Source: Flavimarina sp. Hel_I_48
Lineage (GTDB): Bacteria; Bacteroidota; Bacteroidia; Flavobacteriales; Flavobacteriaceae
DNA: 64,000 nucleotides
NCBI RefSeq assembly: GCF_000733945.1
Contig: NZ_JPOL01000002.1
Location: 2,109,001-2,173,000, forward strand
Reading direction: 5' to 3'
Position 1 is the stretch's first letter. Each line of letters begins with the position of its first letter. The translations under genes and the position numbers were made by a program. Shown piece after piece: positions 52,344-60,027 of this stretch. The notes below the pieces were generated by a model. The model ran no database searches, was not told the DNA's origin, and was given only the letters and a program-made list of their open reading frames with translations.

Positions 52344-53582
52344 TTAGACCAGTGATTTTTCGCCTTCTGGGGCTTTGATTTTTTCTTTGTTTTCCTTGTC
52401 TACATCCTCATGCAACCAGTCCACAAGGTTTTGCTGCTGGATAGCAAAACGGTGTTCTGGCGCTTTATTATCGGCAGTCAAAGGTGCTTTAAAAAATACA
52501 CTGAGGGCTTCTATGGGGCCGCCTTCATTACGCTGTGAAGCAAGGTTAAGGCAACGCGCGATCTCTATGGCGAGCGGTGCCGCAAGAATGGAGTCCTTAC
52601 ATAAAAAGTTGATCTTCATCTGCATTTTGTGACCTAAAAAGCCGGTGACATCAATATTGTCCCATGCTTCTTTATCATCGCCCCGAGGCTTATAATAATG
52701 AATCTGCACCATATGATTTTCCACCTTATAGTTGAGGCAAGAATCGAGTACGCTCCCTTTCGTATTGATTTTGGACTGTAAAGATTCTGGTTTGGCCAGT
52801 GCCTGGCCGTCGCGGTTACCCAGAATATTTGTAGAGAACCAGCCGTCCACTTTAAGCGCGCGTGCACGTAAGGCAGGAGCAACAACGGTTTTGACAAATG
52901 TCTGACCGGTCTTGCCATCTTTACCGGCAACGGGAACATTCCGCTCTTGTGAGAAATGAATGAGCGCGGGAACATCCACACCCATACTTGGGGTAAAATT
53001 ACCGTAAGCAACACCCATATCTATAGCGGCATAAGCATACACCATTGCCGGGGAAATTTTCTTACTGTCGTCATCAAGCGCTTTTTCAAAAGCTTCCACG
53101 GTCTGAAAAATAGGATCGGTCACGTCAACAGCGTGTTCGGTAGAGGCAAGGTTGATGAGGATGACAGGGGCATTTATATCTTCGGAAAAAGACTGAAGGT
53201 TGTCCTGTATTACTTTAACCTGATCGCGAAGGGTATATTCACTTATCTTATTGTCAGTTACGCCAGAGCAAAAATCTTTATTGGCAATGGCTTTCCACGG
53301 GGTTATTTTCTCAAGATCGTCCTTTATGGCCGCGAGTTGCTCACTGTTGAGAACACCATGTTTTTTTGCGGATTCATATAAATTATCGTCAAAAATATCC
53401 CAACCGTTATAGTGGATATTCTCGTAAGCGGTAAGATTTAGATTGTCAAATTCTGCAAGTGGCAGCCCGGTTTTATCCTGAATACCGTTCTTAATAAGCA
53501 ATGAACCAGCAACAGCGGTAGTGCCTACCGCACCGCCAAGACCTACAATGGCAATACCTAAATTTTTGTTCTCTTTTTGCAT
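52344..53582 (-). CDS. myo-Inositol-1-phosphate synthase homologue
   Basis: 412 aa from the ATG at 53582 (MQKENKNLGIAIVGLGGAVG); a TTG at 53618 would add 12 residues. NAD loop GLGGAVGTT near residue 14. The synthase-specific blocks are ILGNRDGQAL (LGNNDG in classical enzymes), IHYYKPRGDDKEAWDNI (VxYxGDSKRAMDEY) and FLCKDSILAAPLAIEI (CEDSLLAAP). The enzyme converts glucose-6-phosphate to inositol-3-phosphate by internal oxidation, aldol closure and reduction. This copy is divergent, so a changed substrate is possible. It is the first gene of the nine-gene cluster. Confidence 0.88.
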   Translation of the reverse strand: MQKENKNLGIAIVGLGGAVGTTAVAGSLLIKNGIQDKTGLPLAEFDNLNLTAYENIHYNGWDIFDDNLYESAKKHGVLNSEQLAAIKDDLEKITPWKAIANKDFCSGVTDNKISEYTLRDQVKVIQDNLQSFSEDINAPVILINLASTEHAVDVTDPIFQTVEAFEKALDDDSKKISPAMVYAYAAIDMGVAYGNFTPSMGVDVPALIHFSQERNVPVAGKDGKTGQTFVKTVVAPALRARALKVDGWFSTNILGNRDGQALAKPESLQSKINTKGSVLDSCLNYKVENHMVQIHYYKPRGDDKEAWDNIDVTGFLGHKMQMKINFLCKDSILAAPLAIEIARCLNLASQRNEGGPIEALSVFFKAPLTADNKAPEHRFAIQQQNLVDWLHEDVDKENKEKIKAPEGEKSLV

Positions 53583-53904
53583 AAAGCGTTTTTTTAATTT
53601 GTTTTTTAAGTTGATCAAAACGTATTCTTAAACTAAAAATCCTTAAAGATAGAATTCAAATTAGTTCAAAAATTATTCACTAGAAGGTTGTGGTTGCAGG
53701 TTGTCTTACAAGTAAAAATAATTGAAAACTATTTTCAAAACGGAGAAACAAGTGTTAATTGATTGCTAAATCCAAACCATCTGATCGTATTGATTTGCAA
53801 GATCCAAAAAGCAAAACAGACCGCAATGCCAAAAACGGTATAATGAAAAATTCAGGTTGATCCAGAATGCCCACTTTTCCTTTTATCAATTCAAAACAGT
53901 ATCG

Positions 53905-53912
53905 TATTTTTG
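53905..53912 (+). promoter_or_regulatory. -7 promoter element of the candidate small RNA
   Basis: TATTTTTG matches TAnnTTTG. Transcription would start near 53920. Confidence 0.5.
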
Positions 53913-53919
53913 TAAAACG

Positions 53920-54035
53920 GCACTAGTATTCCGGCTGAAGAAATTATAACGATGTTGTGTTGCCATGCCTCGTGTATGGCAGGGTTTGTAGTGAAACCCA
54001 ATGAGAAGCTTTACCTATACAGGTAAGGCTTTTTT
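53920..54035 (+). ncRNA. Candidate small RNA with three hairpins and a terminator
   Basis: About 115 nt between a -7 element and a terminator, with no ORF. Hairpins: TGCCAT (53961-53966) with ATGGCA (53976-53981); GGGTTT (53982-53987) with AAACCC (53994-53999); AGCTTTACC (54007-54015) with GGTAAGGCT (54022-54030) followed by a six-T run. The stems follow each other with almost no gaps, which suggests selection for RNA structure. I cannot match it to a known class. It lies in the 554-bp gap between the divergent inositol-synthase homologue and cbpA; the rest of that gap (53583-53900) is AT-rich with no visible feature. Confidence 0.5.
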
Positions 54036-54072
54036 GCTTTTATGAAGATAGTAAAATAGCTATATTCAGCCT

Positions 54073-54101
54073 AAAAAACGGATGTTTTTATGCCGTTTTT
54101 T
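54073..54101. terminator. AAAAAACGG/CCGTTTTTT hairpin before cbpA
   Basis: A perfect 9-bp stem (54073-54081 and 54093-54101) with T-run. It could be a second terminator for the small RNA. A weak -7 element (TACTTTTA, 54104-54111) right after it may start the cbpA message. Confidence 0.5.
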
Positions 54102-54136
54102 GCTACTTTTAGGGGTAAATTCAGAAAGCATTTTTA

Positions 54137-55039
54137 ATGGAATTCATAGATTACTATAAAACGCTGGAGCTCGATAAATCAGCTACAGAAGCAGACATCA
54201 GGAAGGCATACCGCAAAGCTGCCCGTAAGTACCATCCTGACCTCAATCCCAATGACCCGGTGGCGGAGCAGAAGTTCAAGGAGGTCAATGAGGCAAACGA
54301 GGTGCTGAGCAATCCAGAAAATAGAAAAAAATATGACCAGCACGGTAAGGACTGGCAGCATGCAGATCAATTTGAACAGGCACGAAGATCACAGCGATAT
54401 GGCAGACCGGGAGGGCAGGGTGCAGGTTATGGCCAGGGCTCTGATGCAGATTTTTCAGATTTCTTTGAATCCATGTTCGGCGGTGCGGGCGGCCGTGCGC
54501 AAAATTCCCGTAACGTGAGGTTCCGTGGGCAGGATTTAAATGCCAGTTTGCAGCTAGATCTTCTGGATGTGCTCACCACGCAAAAGCGCACACTTACCTT
54601 AAATGGAAAAAATATAAGGATTACCGTACCCGCGGGTATTGAGAACGAGCAGGTCATTAAGATAAAAAATCACGGTGGCGAAGGCAAAAACGGTGGTCCC
54701 AACGGTGATCTTTTTATTACTTTCAGAATTAATAACAATACCGCTTTTAAACGCGATAAAAGCGATCTTTTCAAGGACGTGGAAATTAGTTTGTACGATG
54801 CCGTGCTGGGTGGCGAGATTATGGTAGATACGCTTAGCGGCAAGGTCAAATTAAAAATCAAGGAAGGCACTGATAGCGGTACCACGGTTAAATTGAAAGG
54901 AAAAGGTTTTCCGGTATACCGAAAAGAGAACGTATACGGCGATTTGTACCTGAATTACAAAGTGATTATGCCGAAAGATCTTTCTGCGGAAGAACGGGAA
55001 TTGTTCAGCAAACTAGCAGCACTTTCATCAAAAAAATAA
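54137..55039 (+). CDS. cbpA: CbpA-like DnaJ co-chaperone
   Basis: 300 aa. N-terminal J domain YYKTLELDKSATEADIRKAY RKAARKYHPDLNPND with the HPD motif; a Gly-rich linker (YGRPGGQGAGYGQGSDADFS DFFESMFGG); and the C-terminal substrate-binding domains (FRGQDLNASLQLDLLDVLTT, VPAGIENEQVIKIKNHGGEG). The zinc-finger region of DnaJ is missing, which makes it CbpA type. It stimulates DnaK ATPase and delivers substrates. cbpM starts 4 bp after its stop. Confidence 0.92.
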   Translation: MEFIDYYKTLELDKSATEADIRKAYRKAARKYHPDLNPNDPVAEQKFKEVNEANEVLSNPENRKKYDQHGKDWQHADQFEQARRSQRYGRPGGQGAGYGQGSDADFSDFFESMFGGAGGRAQNSRNVRFRGQDLNASLQLDLLDVLTTQKRTLTLNGKNIRITVPAGIENEQVIKIKNHGGEGKNGGPNGDLFITFRINNNTAFKRDKSDLFKDVEISLYDAVLGGEIMVDTLSGKVKLKIKEGTDSGTTVKLKGKGFPVYRKENVYGDLYLNYKVIMPKDLSAEERELFSKLAALSSKK

Positions 55040-55043
55040 AATC

Positions 55044-55382
55044 ATGAAGACCGAAGCATTAATACTTGCCGAAACCTTTTGCAGCAGCCATGAGATTGAG
55101 TTTACCTATATCTACACCCTGCGCGATCATGGGTTTATAGATCTTATTGAAGAACAGGAAACGGTATTTATAAAACCGGAAGAACTTCCTAAACTGGAAC
55201 AGATCATGCGTTTTAACCGCGATCTGCACATCAACCTGGAGGGTATTGACGTTATCATGAATTTACTGAACAAAATTCAGGGTTTACAGGAAGAGAAAAG
55301 AACGTTGAAAAATAGGGTAAATATAAATCCCCTGCCGACCTCTAATCCCCACCCAGCCTCCCCGAAGGGGAGGAGTTTGTAA
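55044..55382 (+). CDS. cbpM: CbpM-like chaperone modulator, C-terminus encoded by a repeat
   Basis: 112 aa. The MerR-like wHTH-type fold of CbpM is recognisable: LILAETFCSSHEIEFTYIYT LRDHGFIDL, EEQETVFIKPEELPKLEQIM RFNRDLHINLEGIDVIMNL. CbpM binds the J domain of CbpA and inhibits it. The last 20 or so residues (NPLPTSNPHPASPKGRSL) come from a CCCC/GGGG palindromic repeat at 55346-55377 and do not look like family sequence, so the original stop was probably lost by insertion. Confidence 0.85.
   Translation: MKTEALILAETFCSSHEIEFTYIYTLRDHGFIDLIEEQETVFIKPEELPKLEQIMRFNRDLHINLEGIDVIMNLLNKIQGLQEEKRTLKNRVNINPLPTSNPHPASPKGRSL
55346..55377. repeat. Palindromic repeat forming the 3' end of cbpM
   Basis: CCCCACCCAGCCTCCCC followed by GAAGGGGAGGAG. 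It encodes the HPASPKGRS tail, and the stop codon lies just past the repeat. Confidence 0.75.
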
Positions 55383-55411
55383 TTGCTTTCCATGGGAAGG
55401 CCACGGGCTAC

Positions 55412-56074
55412 TTAATCTTCAATTTCTACGGTAGATTCAAATTCGCCTGTTTCAAAATCAGTCTGGTCAAGCCAGTATTCTGAAGTTATAAGTCGGTACT
55501 GATCTTCGCCCAGGTCTTTAAATTCCCAGAGAATAGCTTCCGCCTCCGGAAACTCTTTTTCGCCATTGAGCTGATCTTCAAAAAGACGTTTAAGCACCGC
55601 GCGCTGGTTTATTCCTCCCGCAAGTGCCCGCAATGCAAATACTTTATCTACTTCTTCGGGTTTTTCCTTTTTGAGCGGTTTCAGTTCAAATTCTATGATA
55701 CTCGCTTTTGCACTTGGGAAATTCCCGTTATAGCCTTTATATAAGAGCTGATTGATGTGGAATAGCTCATGGTGAAAGTTGATATTTGCGTACTCTTCAG
55801 AAATTTTGTCCTGCAACATTTCATGTGAGATCTGATCAATTTGCCCTTCGTTCAGACTGTCGCCCAGTTTATAATCAAGCACGATGCGCGCAGATTCTTC
55901 TGGTTCAAGGTCAGACATGGCAAGAAAAAGCATCTCGCGCAGTTCGCTATCAGCAACACCGGCTGCGTCGCTAAATTCAAAAGCCTCTAAGAGTTGGCGG
56001 TAATCATCGCTGCTCCAGTGCTCTGGGAATTCGTCTACAAGTTTTGCTTTCGTTATGGTTATGTTGAATTTCAT
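55412..56074 (-). CDS. Hypothetical acidic protein
   Basis: 220 aa, cytosolic by lack of signal or membrane helices and strongly acidic (EFPEHWSSDDYRQLLEAFEF, LEPEESARIVLDYKLGD, ending FETGEFESTVEIED). The N-terminal MKFNITITKAKLVDEFPEHW and the central HHELFHINQLLYKGYNGNFP SAKAS are the most distinctive parts. I do not recognise the family. It is convergent with cbpM across 29 bp; nothing nearby suggests a role. Confidence 0.65.
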   Translation of the reverse strand: MKFNITITKAKLVDEFPEHWSSDDYRQLLEAFEFSDAAGVADSELREMLFLAMSDLEPEESARIVLDYKLGDSLNEGQIDQISHEMLQDKISEEYANINFHHELFHINQLLYKGYNGNFPSAKASIIEFELKPLKKEKPEEVDKVFALRALAGGINQRAVLKRLFEDQLNGEKEFPEAEAILWEFKDLGEDQYRLITSEYWLDQTDFETGEFESTVEIED

Positions 56075-56266
56075 GGATGGTTTATTTTATCCCAAAGTAG
56101 GCAAATAGCGCACGGCAGCAAGTGGTATTGATCTTTCTTTAACGCGGAAACAACCTTCATCTATAGGCATATATAAAGCCTTAAAAATTAAATAATTAAG
56201 CCTTTGTTAACGCGGTATGTGTTCATGCGTGACTACTTTAGGCAAACAAACCAAAAACGAGTCACT

Positions 56267-56422
56267 ATGTCTATTTTAAATATAATCCTGGCTATTTTAT
56301 TGCCGCCGCTCGCCGTTTTTCTTACCCATGGGCTGGGCAGTAAATTCTTGATCTGTCTCTTATTGACCTTTGTAGGATGGCTTCCCGGTGTGATCTATGC
56401 GTTTTATGTAAATTCCAATTAA
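56267..56422 (+). CDS. YqaE/Pmp3-family small membrane protein
   Basis: 51 aa with two helices: ILNIILAILLPPLAVFLTHG and FLICLLLTFVGWLPGVIYAF, ending YVNSN. The PPLAVF and LT..GWLPG(V/I)IYAF motifs define the Pmp3/UPF0057 family of stress-related proteolipids. The ATG at 56267 is preferred; a longer frame from 56204 would add a hydrophilic leader the family never has. Confidence 0.92.
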   Translation: MSILNIILAILLPPLAVFLTHGLGSKFLICLLLTFVGWLPGVIYAFYVNSN

Positions 56423-56524
56423 TAGGTTTAATACTAAAGTTAACGCTTTAAACGGGTGATTTTCATGCTTTTTCGGTAATTTAAATAAAACGGGGCATGA
56501 TGTTCGGCTATTAAATAATTGAAG

Positions 56525-56532
56525 TATCTTTG
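56525..56532 (+). promoter_or_regulatory. -7 promoter element of rpsP-rimM
   Basis: TATCTTTG, an exact TAnnTTTG match 56 bp before the rpsP ATG. Confidence 0.55.
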
Positions 56533-56587
56533 CGCTCTTAAATAACAAAATTATAAACGGGGTCGGGTACCTCAAAAATTAATTCTT

Positions 56588-57172
56588 ATGCCAGTAAAAA
56601 TTAGATTACAGAGACACGGTAAAAAAGGAAAACCTTTTTTCTGGGTTGTAGCAGCAGATGCACGTTCAAAGCGAGATGGTAAATTTCTTGAGAAATTGGG
56701 AACCTACAATCCTACCGCGAATCCAGCGATAATAGATCTTGATGTTGACGCTTCGGTAAAATGGTTACAAAACGGGGCGCAGCCCAGTGAGACCGCTAAG
56801 CGTTTGCTTTCTTATAAAGGAGCATTGTTGAAGAACCACCTTGCAGGAGGCGTGCGTAAAGGCGCGATTACCGAAGAGCAGATGGAAGAAAAATTCAATG
56901 CCTGGTTAGAAGAAAAAGGTGGTAAGATAGATTCTAAGAAAGAGAATCTTACCAAAGAGCAGGAAAAAGCCAAAAAAGAGGCATTAGAAGCTGAAAAAGC
57001 GGTGAATGATGCACGTATCGCAGCAAACCAGCCAGAACCAGAACCAGAAGCTGCGGCTGAAGGACAGGATGATGCTCCGGCCGATGCTGAAAATACAGAA
57101 GCCAAAGAAGCCCCTGAAGAGGAAAAAGCTCCTGCAACAGAGCAAGAAACAAAGGAAGAAGAAACTAAATAA
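56588..57172 (+). CDS. rpsP: Ribosomal protein S16 with a long acidic C-terminal tail
   Basis: 194 aa. Residues 1-80 are canonical bS16: MPVKIRLQRHGKKGKPFFWV VAADARSKRDGKFLEKLGTY NP. The protein then continues for over 100 residues with a Lys/Glu helix (SKKENLTKEQEKAKKEALEA) and an Ala/Glu/Pro-rich tail ending TEQETKEEETK. Extensions of this kind occur in Bacteroidota; E. coli S16 has 82 residues. The rimM start codon follows 14 bp after the stop. Confidence 0.95.
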   Translation: MPVKIRLQRHGKKGKPFFWVVAADARSKRDGKFLEKLGTYNPTANPAIIDLDVDASVKWLQNGAQPSETAKRLLSYKGALLKNHLAGGVRKGAITEEQMEEKFNAWLEEKGGKIDSKKENLTKEQEKAKKEALEAEKAVNDARIAANQPEPEPEAAAEGQDDAPADAENTEAKEAPEEEKAPATEQETKEEETK

Positions 57173-57185
57173 ATACGCGGTCACG

Positions 57186-57710
57186 ATGCTAAAAGAGGAT
57201 TGTTTCTATCTGGGCAAAATCGTGCGCAAATTTAGTTTTAAAGGCGAGCTGCTGGCCAAACTGGACACAGACGAAGCCGAAACTTACCAAAATCTGGAAT
57301 CAGTTTTTGTCGATTTTAACGACAAACTGATTCCTTTTTTTATTACCTCCTGCCAGCTTCATAAATCTACCTTGTTGCGTATTGATTTTGAAGATGTGGA
57401 AGATGAGGCTGACGCCGAAGATCTTATAGGCGCAGACCTTTACTTACCCCTGGACAAACTGCCCAAACTTACGGGCGATAAATTTTATTATCACGAGATT
57501 ACCGGTTTTGCCGTTGAGGATGTTTCCTATGGCCCTATAGGCGTGATCAAAGGTGTAAATGACAATACCTCCCAGGCGTTATTTGTGATTGACGCTAACG
57601 GAAAAGAGGTGCTAATTCCGGTAAACGATAAGTTTATCAAAAAACTCAATCGCGAAGAAAACAAGATCATTCTTGATGTTCCCGAGGGATTGATTGAGAT
57701 TTATCTTTAG
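57186..57710 (+). CDS. rimM: Ribosome maturation factor RimM
   Basis: 174 aa from the ATG at 57186; the longer frame from 57006 overlaps rpsP out of frame and is not real. N-terminal domain CFYLGKIVRKFSFKGELLAK LD (the G.(I/V).. .G..G motif) and C-terminal PRC barrel YYHEITGFAVEDVSYGPIGV IKGV, VLIPVNDKFIKKLNREENKI ILDVPEGL. RimM binds S19 and 30S heads during 16S rRNA maturation. It is cotranscribed with rpsP, as in most bacteria. Confidence 0.94.
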   Translation: MLKEDCFYLGKIVRKFSFKGELLAKLDTDEAETYQNLESVFVDFNDKLIPFFITSCQLHKSTLLRIDFEDVEDEADAEDLIGADLYLPLDKLPKLTGDKFYYHEITGFAVEDVSYGPIGVIKGVNDNTSQALFVIDANGKEVLIPVNDKFIKKLNREENKIILDVPEGLIEIYL

Positions 57711-57807
57711 GTTATTCTGGTTTTTTACTTATATTTATAAGCATTACCTTAGCTTTTACAAAGATTGTTCAACTATTAATCTTATAAGTTTTTTTAAATT
57801 TAAAAGT

Positions 57808-58314
57808 ATGTATAACCCCCTTGCAGTTGCTAATTATTTCATTTATAAATCTATAGATGAAGGTGTAAGTATTACCCCGATGAAGGTATTAAAACTGGTT
57901 TACATCGCACATGGCTGGCACTTGGGCATTAGAAAAGAACCTTTGATTACCGAACAAACCGAAGCTTGGAAATATGGCCCTGTCGTAGAATCAGTTTATG
58001 TTGCATTTAAAAAATATGGCCGGAATGATATAGATGCGATGCAGTTTTTTAGCAAAAATGATAAATCTGAATTTAATGAGCTTTTAGCTAATTTTAATGA
58101 TAGAGCCCTTCTTGATAAGGTATGGGAAGTTTACAGAAATTATACGGGAACAGAGCTTTCAGCGCTTACTCATATGCCAGACACCCCCTGGTTTACTACG
58201 TGGAACAAAGAAGGGGGAAGTTTAAAATCTGGCGCTATAATTCCCAATGCCGCCATAAGGTCATACTACGAAAAAAAAGCCCAAACCAGCAGTGAGGAAC
58301 TAGTCAATTCTTAA
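57808..58314 (+). CDS. Panacea-domain (DUF4065/SocA-like) antitoxin candidate
   Basis: 168 aa from the ATG at 57808. The Panacea domain reads YNPLAVANYFIYKSIDEGVS ITPMKVLKLVYIAHGWHLGI, EQTEAWKYGPVVESVYVAFK KYG, and the C-terminal LDKVWEVYRNYTGTELSALT HMPDTPW. Panacea proteins (PanA) are antitoxins paired with many unrelated toxins, including membrane ones. The gene follows rimM by about 100 bp, and a short gene for a membrane protein lies 11 bp downstream, the usual place of the partner. Confidence 0.85.
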   Translation: MYNPLAVANYFIYKSIDEGVSITPMKVLKLVYIAHGWHLGIRKEPLITEQTEAWKYGPVVESVYVAFKKYGRNDIDAMQFFSKNDKSEFNELLANFNDRALLDKVWEVYRNYTGTELSALTHMPDTPWFTTWNKEGGSLKSGAIIPNAAIRSYYEKKAQTSSEELVNS

Positions 58315-58325
58315 AATACCCCCCT

Positions 58326-58655
58326 GTGGATCAAAAAAGTCAGGAAGAATTAGAGGTTATTGAGGAAGCATCTAGCGAAAAAAGGAAGCTTTTAAAAACC
58401 AGGGAAGAAACTGAACTTTTTGAAGAAGAAAATAAACGGGCTAAAAATAAACATCGACACAGAATATTTATAGGTTCTCTTTACTTTCTGTGGATTGTTG
58501 CCCTTATTGTGATTGTCATACGCGTTTATCACTTTCTAGCACCCACCTATTTATTCTGGCTGGATGCCAATCAAATTCAAGCGTTGGACAAACTCGTGTT
58601 CAGCGGAGCAATTGGCGCCTTATTGGGTCGCTACGGAAACAAATTGCTAGAATAA
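58326..58655 (+). CDS. Small membrane protein, possible toxin partner of the Panacea protein
   Basis: 109 aa; start GTG at 58326 (MDQKSQEELEVIEEASSEKR). The N-terminal 45 residues are charged and coiled-coil-like, followed by a long helix HRIFIGSLYFLWIVALIVIV IRVYHF and a weaker one near LVFSGAIGALLGRYG. No known family comes to mind. Position directly after panA and membrane character fit a membrane-acting toxin in a PanAT pair. It could equally be a bystander protein. Confidence 0.6.
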   Translation: MDQKSQEELEVIEEASSEKRKLLKTREETELFEEENKRAKNKHRHRIFIGSLYFLWIVALIVIVIRVYHFLAPTYLFWLDANQIQALDKLVFSGAIGALLGRYGNKLLE

Positions 58656-58742
58656 ATTGATTTTTTGAATCTTTAGGAAGCGAAATTAATCCTGTATACA
58701 TTTCCACCAAAATACTTATCTTAACGGTTTTTCCACAAACCA

Positions 58743-59996
58743 ATGAGAGCAATCCACACCTTCCTATTTCTTCTTTTTTCCAGTACACTTTTTAGCCAAA
58801 CTATCATGCTTTCCGCAGAGCGTCTTTTTGACGGAATGGAAATGCATTCTAATTATGCTGTTTTAGTAAATGGCAACAGGATAACGGAAGTAGGCCCTAC
58901 CAAAAACCTGCAAGGCAAGGCAGATTCCATAATCAACCTGGGAAACAGTACGCTGATGCCGGGAATGATAGAAGGCCATTCGCACGTGCTGCTTTATCCT
59001 TATGATCAAACCGACTGGAATGATCAGGTGCTTAAAGAATCCCGTAGCCTTCGCGCCATTCGCGGTGCAAAAATGGCCGAAAAGAACCTTATGGCCGGTT
59101 TTACCACTATTAGAGATCTGGGTTCAGAAGGCGCTGCTTACGCAGATGTCGCTATAAAACAGAGCATTGAGCTGGGCATCAATCCCGGGCCAAGGATGCT
59201 TGTCGCTGGTAGGGCGATTGTCGCTTCGGGCAGTTACGGCCCAAGCGGTTACAACCCGGATATGGATGTGATCCTGGGCGCACAACCTGCTGATGGTGCT
59301 GATTTAATTCGCGTGACGCGGGAGCAGATAGGCTACGGAGCAGATGTGATCAAAGTGTATGCAGATTACCGCTGGGGACCCAATAAAACCGCAATGCCCA
59401 CCTTTTCGGTTGACGAACTCAAAACGATTGTGGAAACGGCAAAAAGCAGTGGCCGCGATGTGGTCGCACATGCGTCAACCGCAGAAGGCATGCGCCGCGC
59501 CATACTCGCCGGTGTACGCTCCATTGAGCACGGCAGCGATGCTACGGATGAGGTTCTGGAACTAATGAAAGAACATGACGTGGCACTGTGCCCTACACTT
59601 GCCGCGACCTACGCCATCACAACGTATCGTGGCTGGGATGATAAAACACAACCTGAACCGGAAGCAATCCTGAAATCCCGCGAGTTCTTTAAAAAAGTGC
59701 TCAAAAGTGATGTAAAAGTGGTTGCCGGCGGCGATGTTGGGGTTTTTGCGCATGGCGAAAATGCGCGCGAACTCGTTCTCATGTCTGAATATGGAATGGA
59801 AAATAACGATGTTTTAAAAGCAGCAACCAGCGGTAATGCCGAAGTATTTCGGCTTTCTGATTTGGGACAACTAAAAGAAGGTTTTTTGGCAGATATCATC
59901 GCAGTTAACGGGAATCCACTAACCGAAATTAAGGACCTTTTTAATGTTGGTTTTGTGATGAAAGACGGCGTTGTTTATAAGAGTGAAAATAAATAG
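58743..59996 (+). CDS. Amidohydrolase family protein, exported
   Basis: 417 aa with a signal peptide (MRAIHTFLFLLFSSTLFSQT). Amidohydrolase metal motif GHSHVLLYPYDQTDWND at about residue 78 (HxH), DLGSEGAAYADVAIKQ, then KVYADYRWGPN with the bridging Lys, VVAHASTAEGMRRAILAGVR SIEHGSD and VAGGDVGVFAHGENARELVL with the final Asp. It resembles imidazolonepropionase-like and prolidase-type peptidases (Xaa-Pro or Xaa-Arg dipeptidases) of the periplasm. It is followed by two other exported proteins on the same strand. Confidence 0.88.
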   Translation: MRAIHTFLFLLFSSTLFSQTIMLSAERLFDGMEMHSNYAVLVNGNRITEVGPTKNLQGKADSIINLGNSTLMPGMIEGHSHVLLYPYDQTDWNDQVLKESRSLRAIRGAKMAEKNLMAGFTTIRDLGSEGAAYADVAIKQSIELGINPGPRMLVAGRAIVASGSYGPSGYNPDMDVILGAQPADGADLIRVTREQIGYGADVIKVYADYRWGPNKTAMPTFSVDELKTIVETAKSSGRDVVAHASTAEGMRRAILAGVRSIEHGSDATDEVLELMKEHDVALCPTLAATYAITTYRGWDDKTQPEPEAILKSREFFKKVLKSDVKVVAGGDVGVFAHGENARELVLMSEYGMENNDVLKAATSGNAEVFRLSDLGQLKEGFLADIIAVNGNPLTEIKDLFNVGFVMKDGVVYKSENK

Positions 59997-60027
59997 TTCT
60001 CCTTTAGTTCCCCTTAATCCATATTGT

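Noticed and set aside
57006..57185. Upstream extension of rimM
   Set aside because: It overlaps rpsP out of frame; conserved RimM sequence starts at the ATG at 57186.
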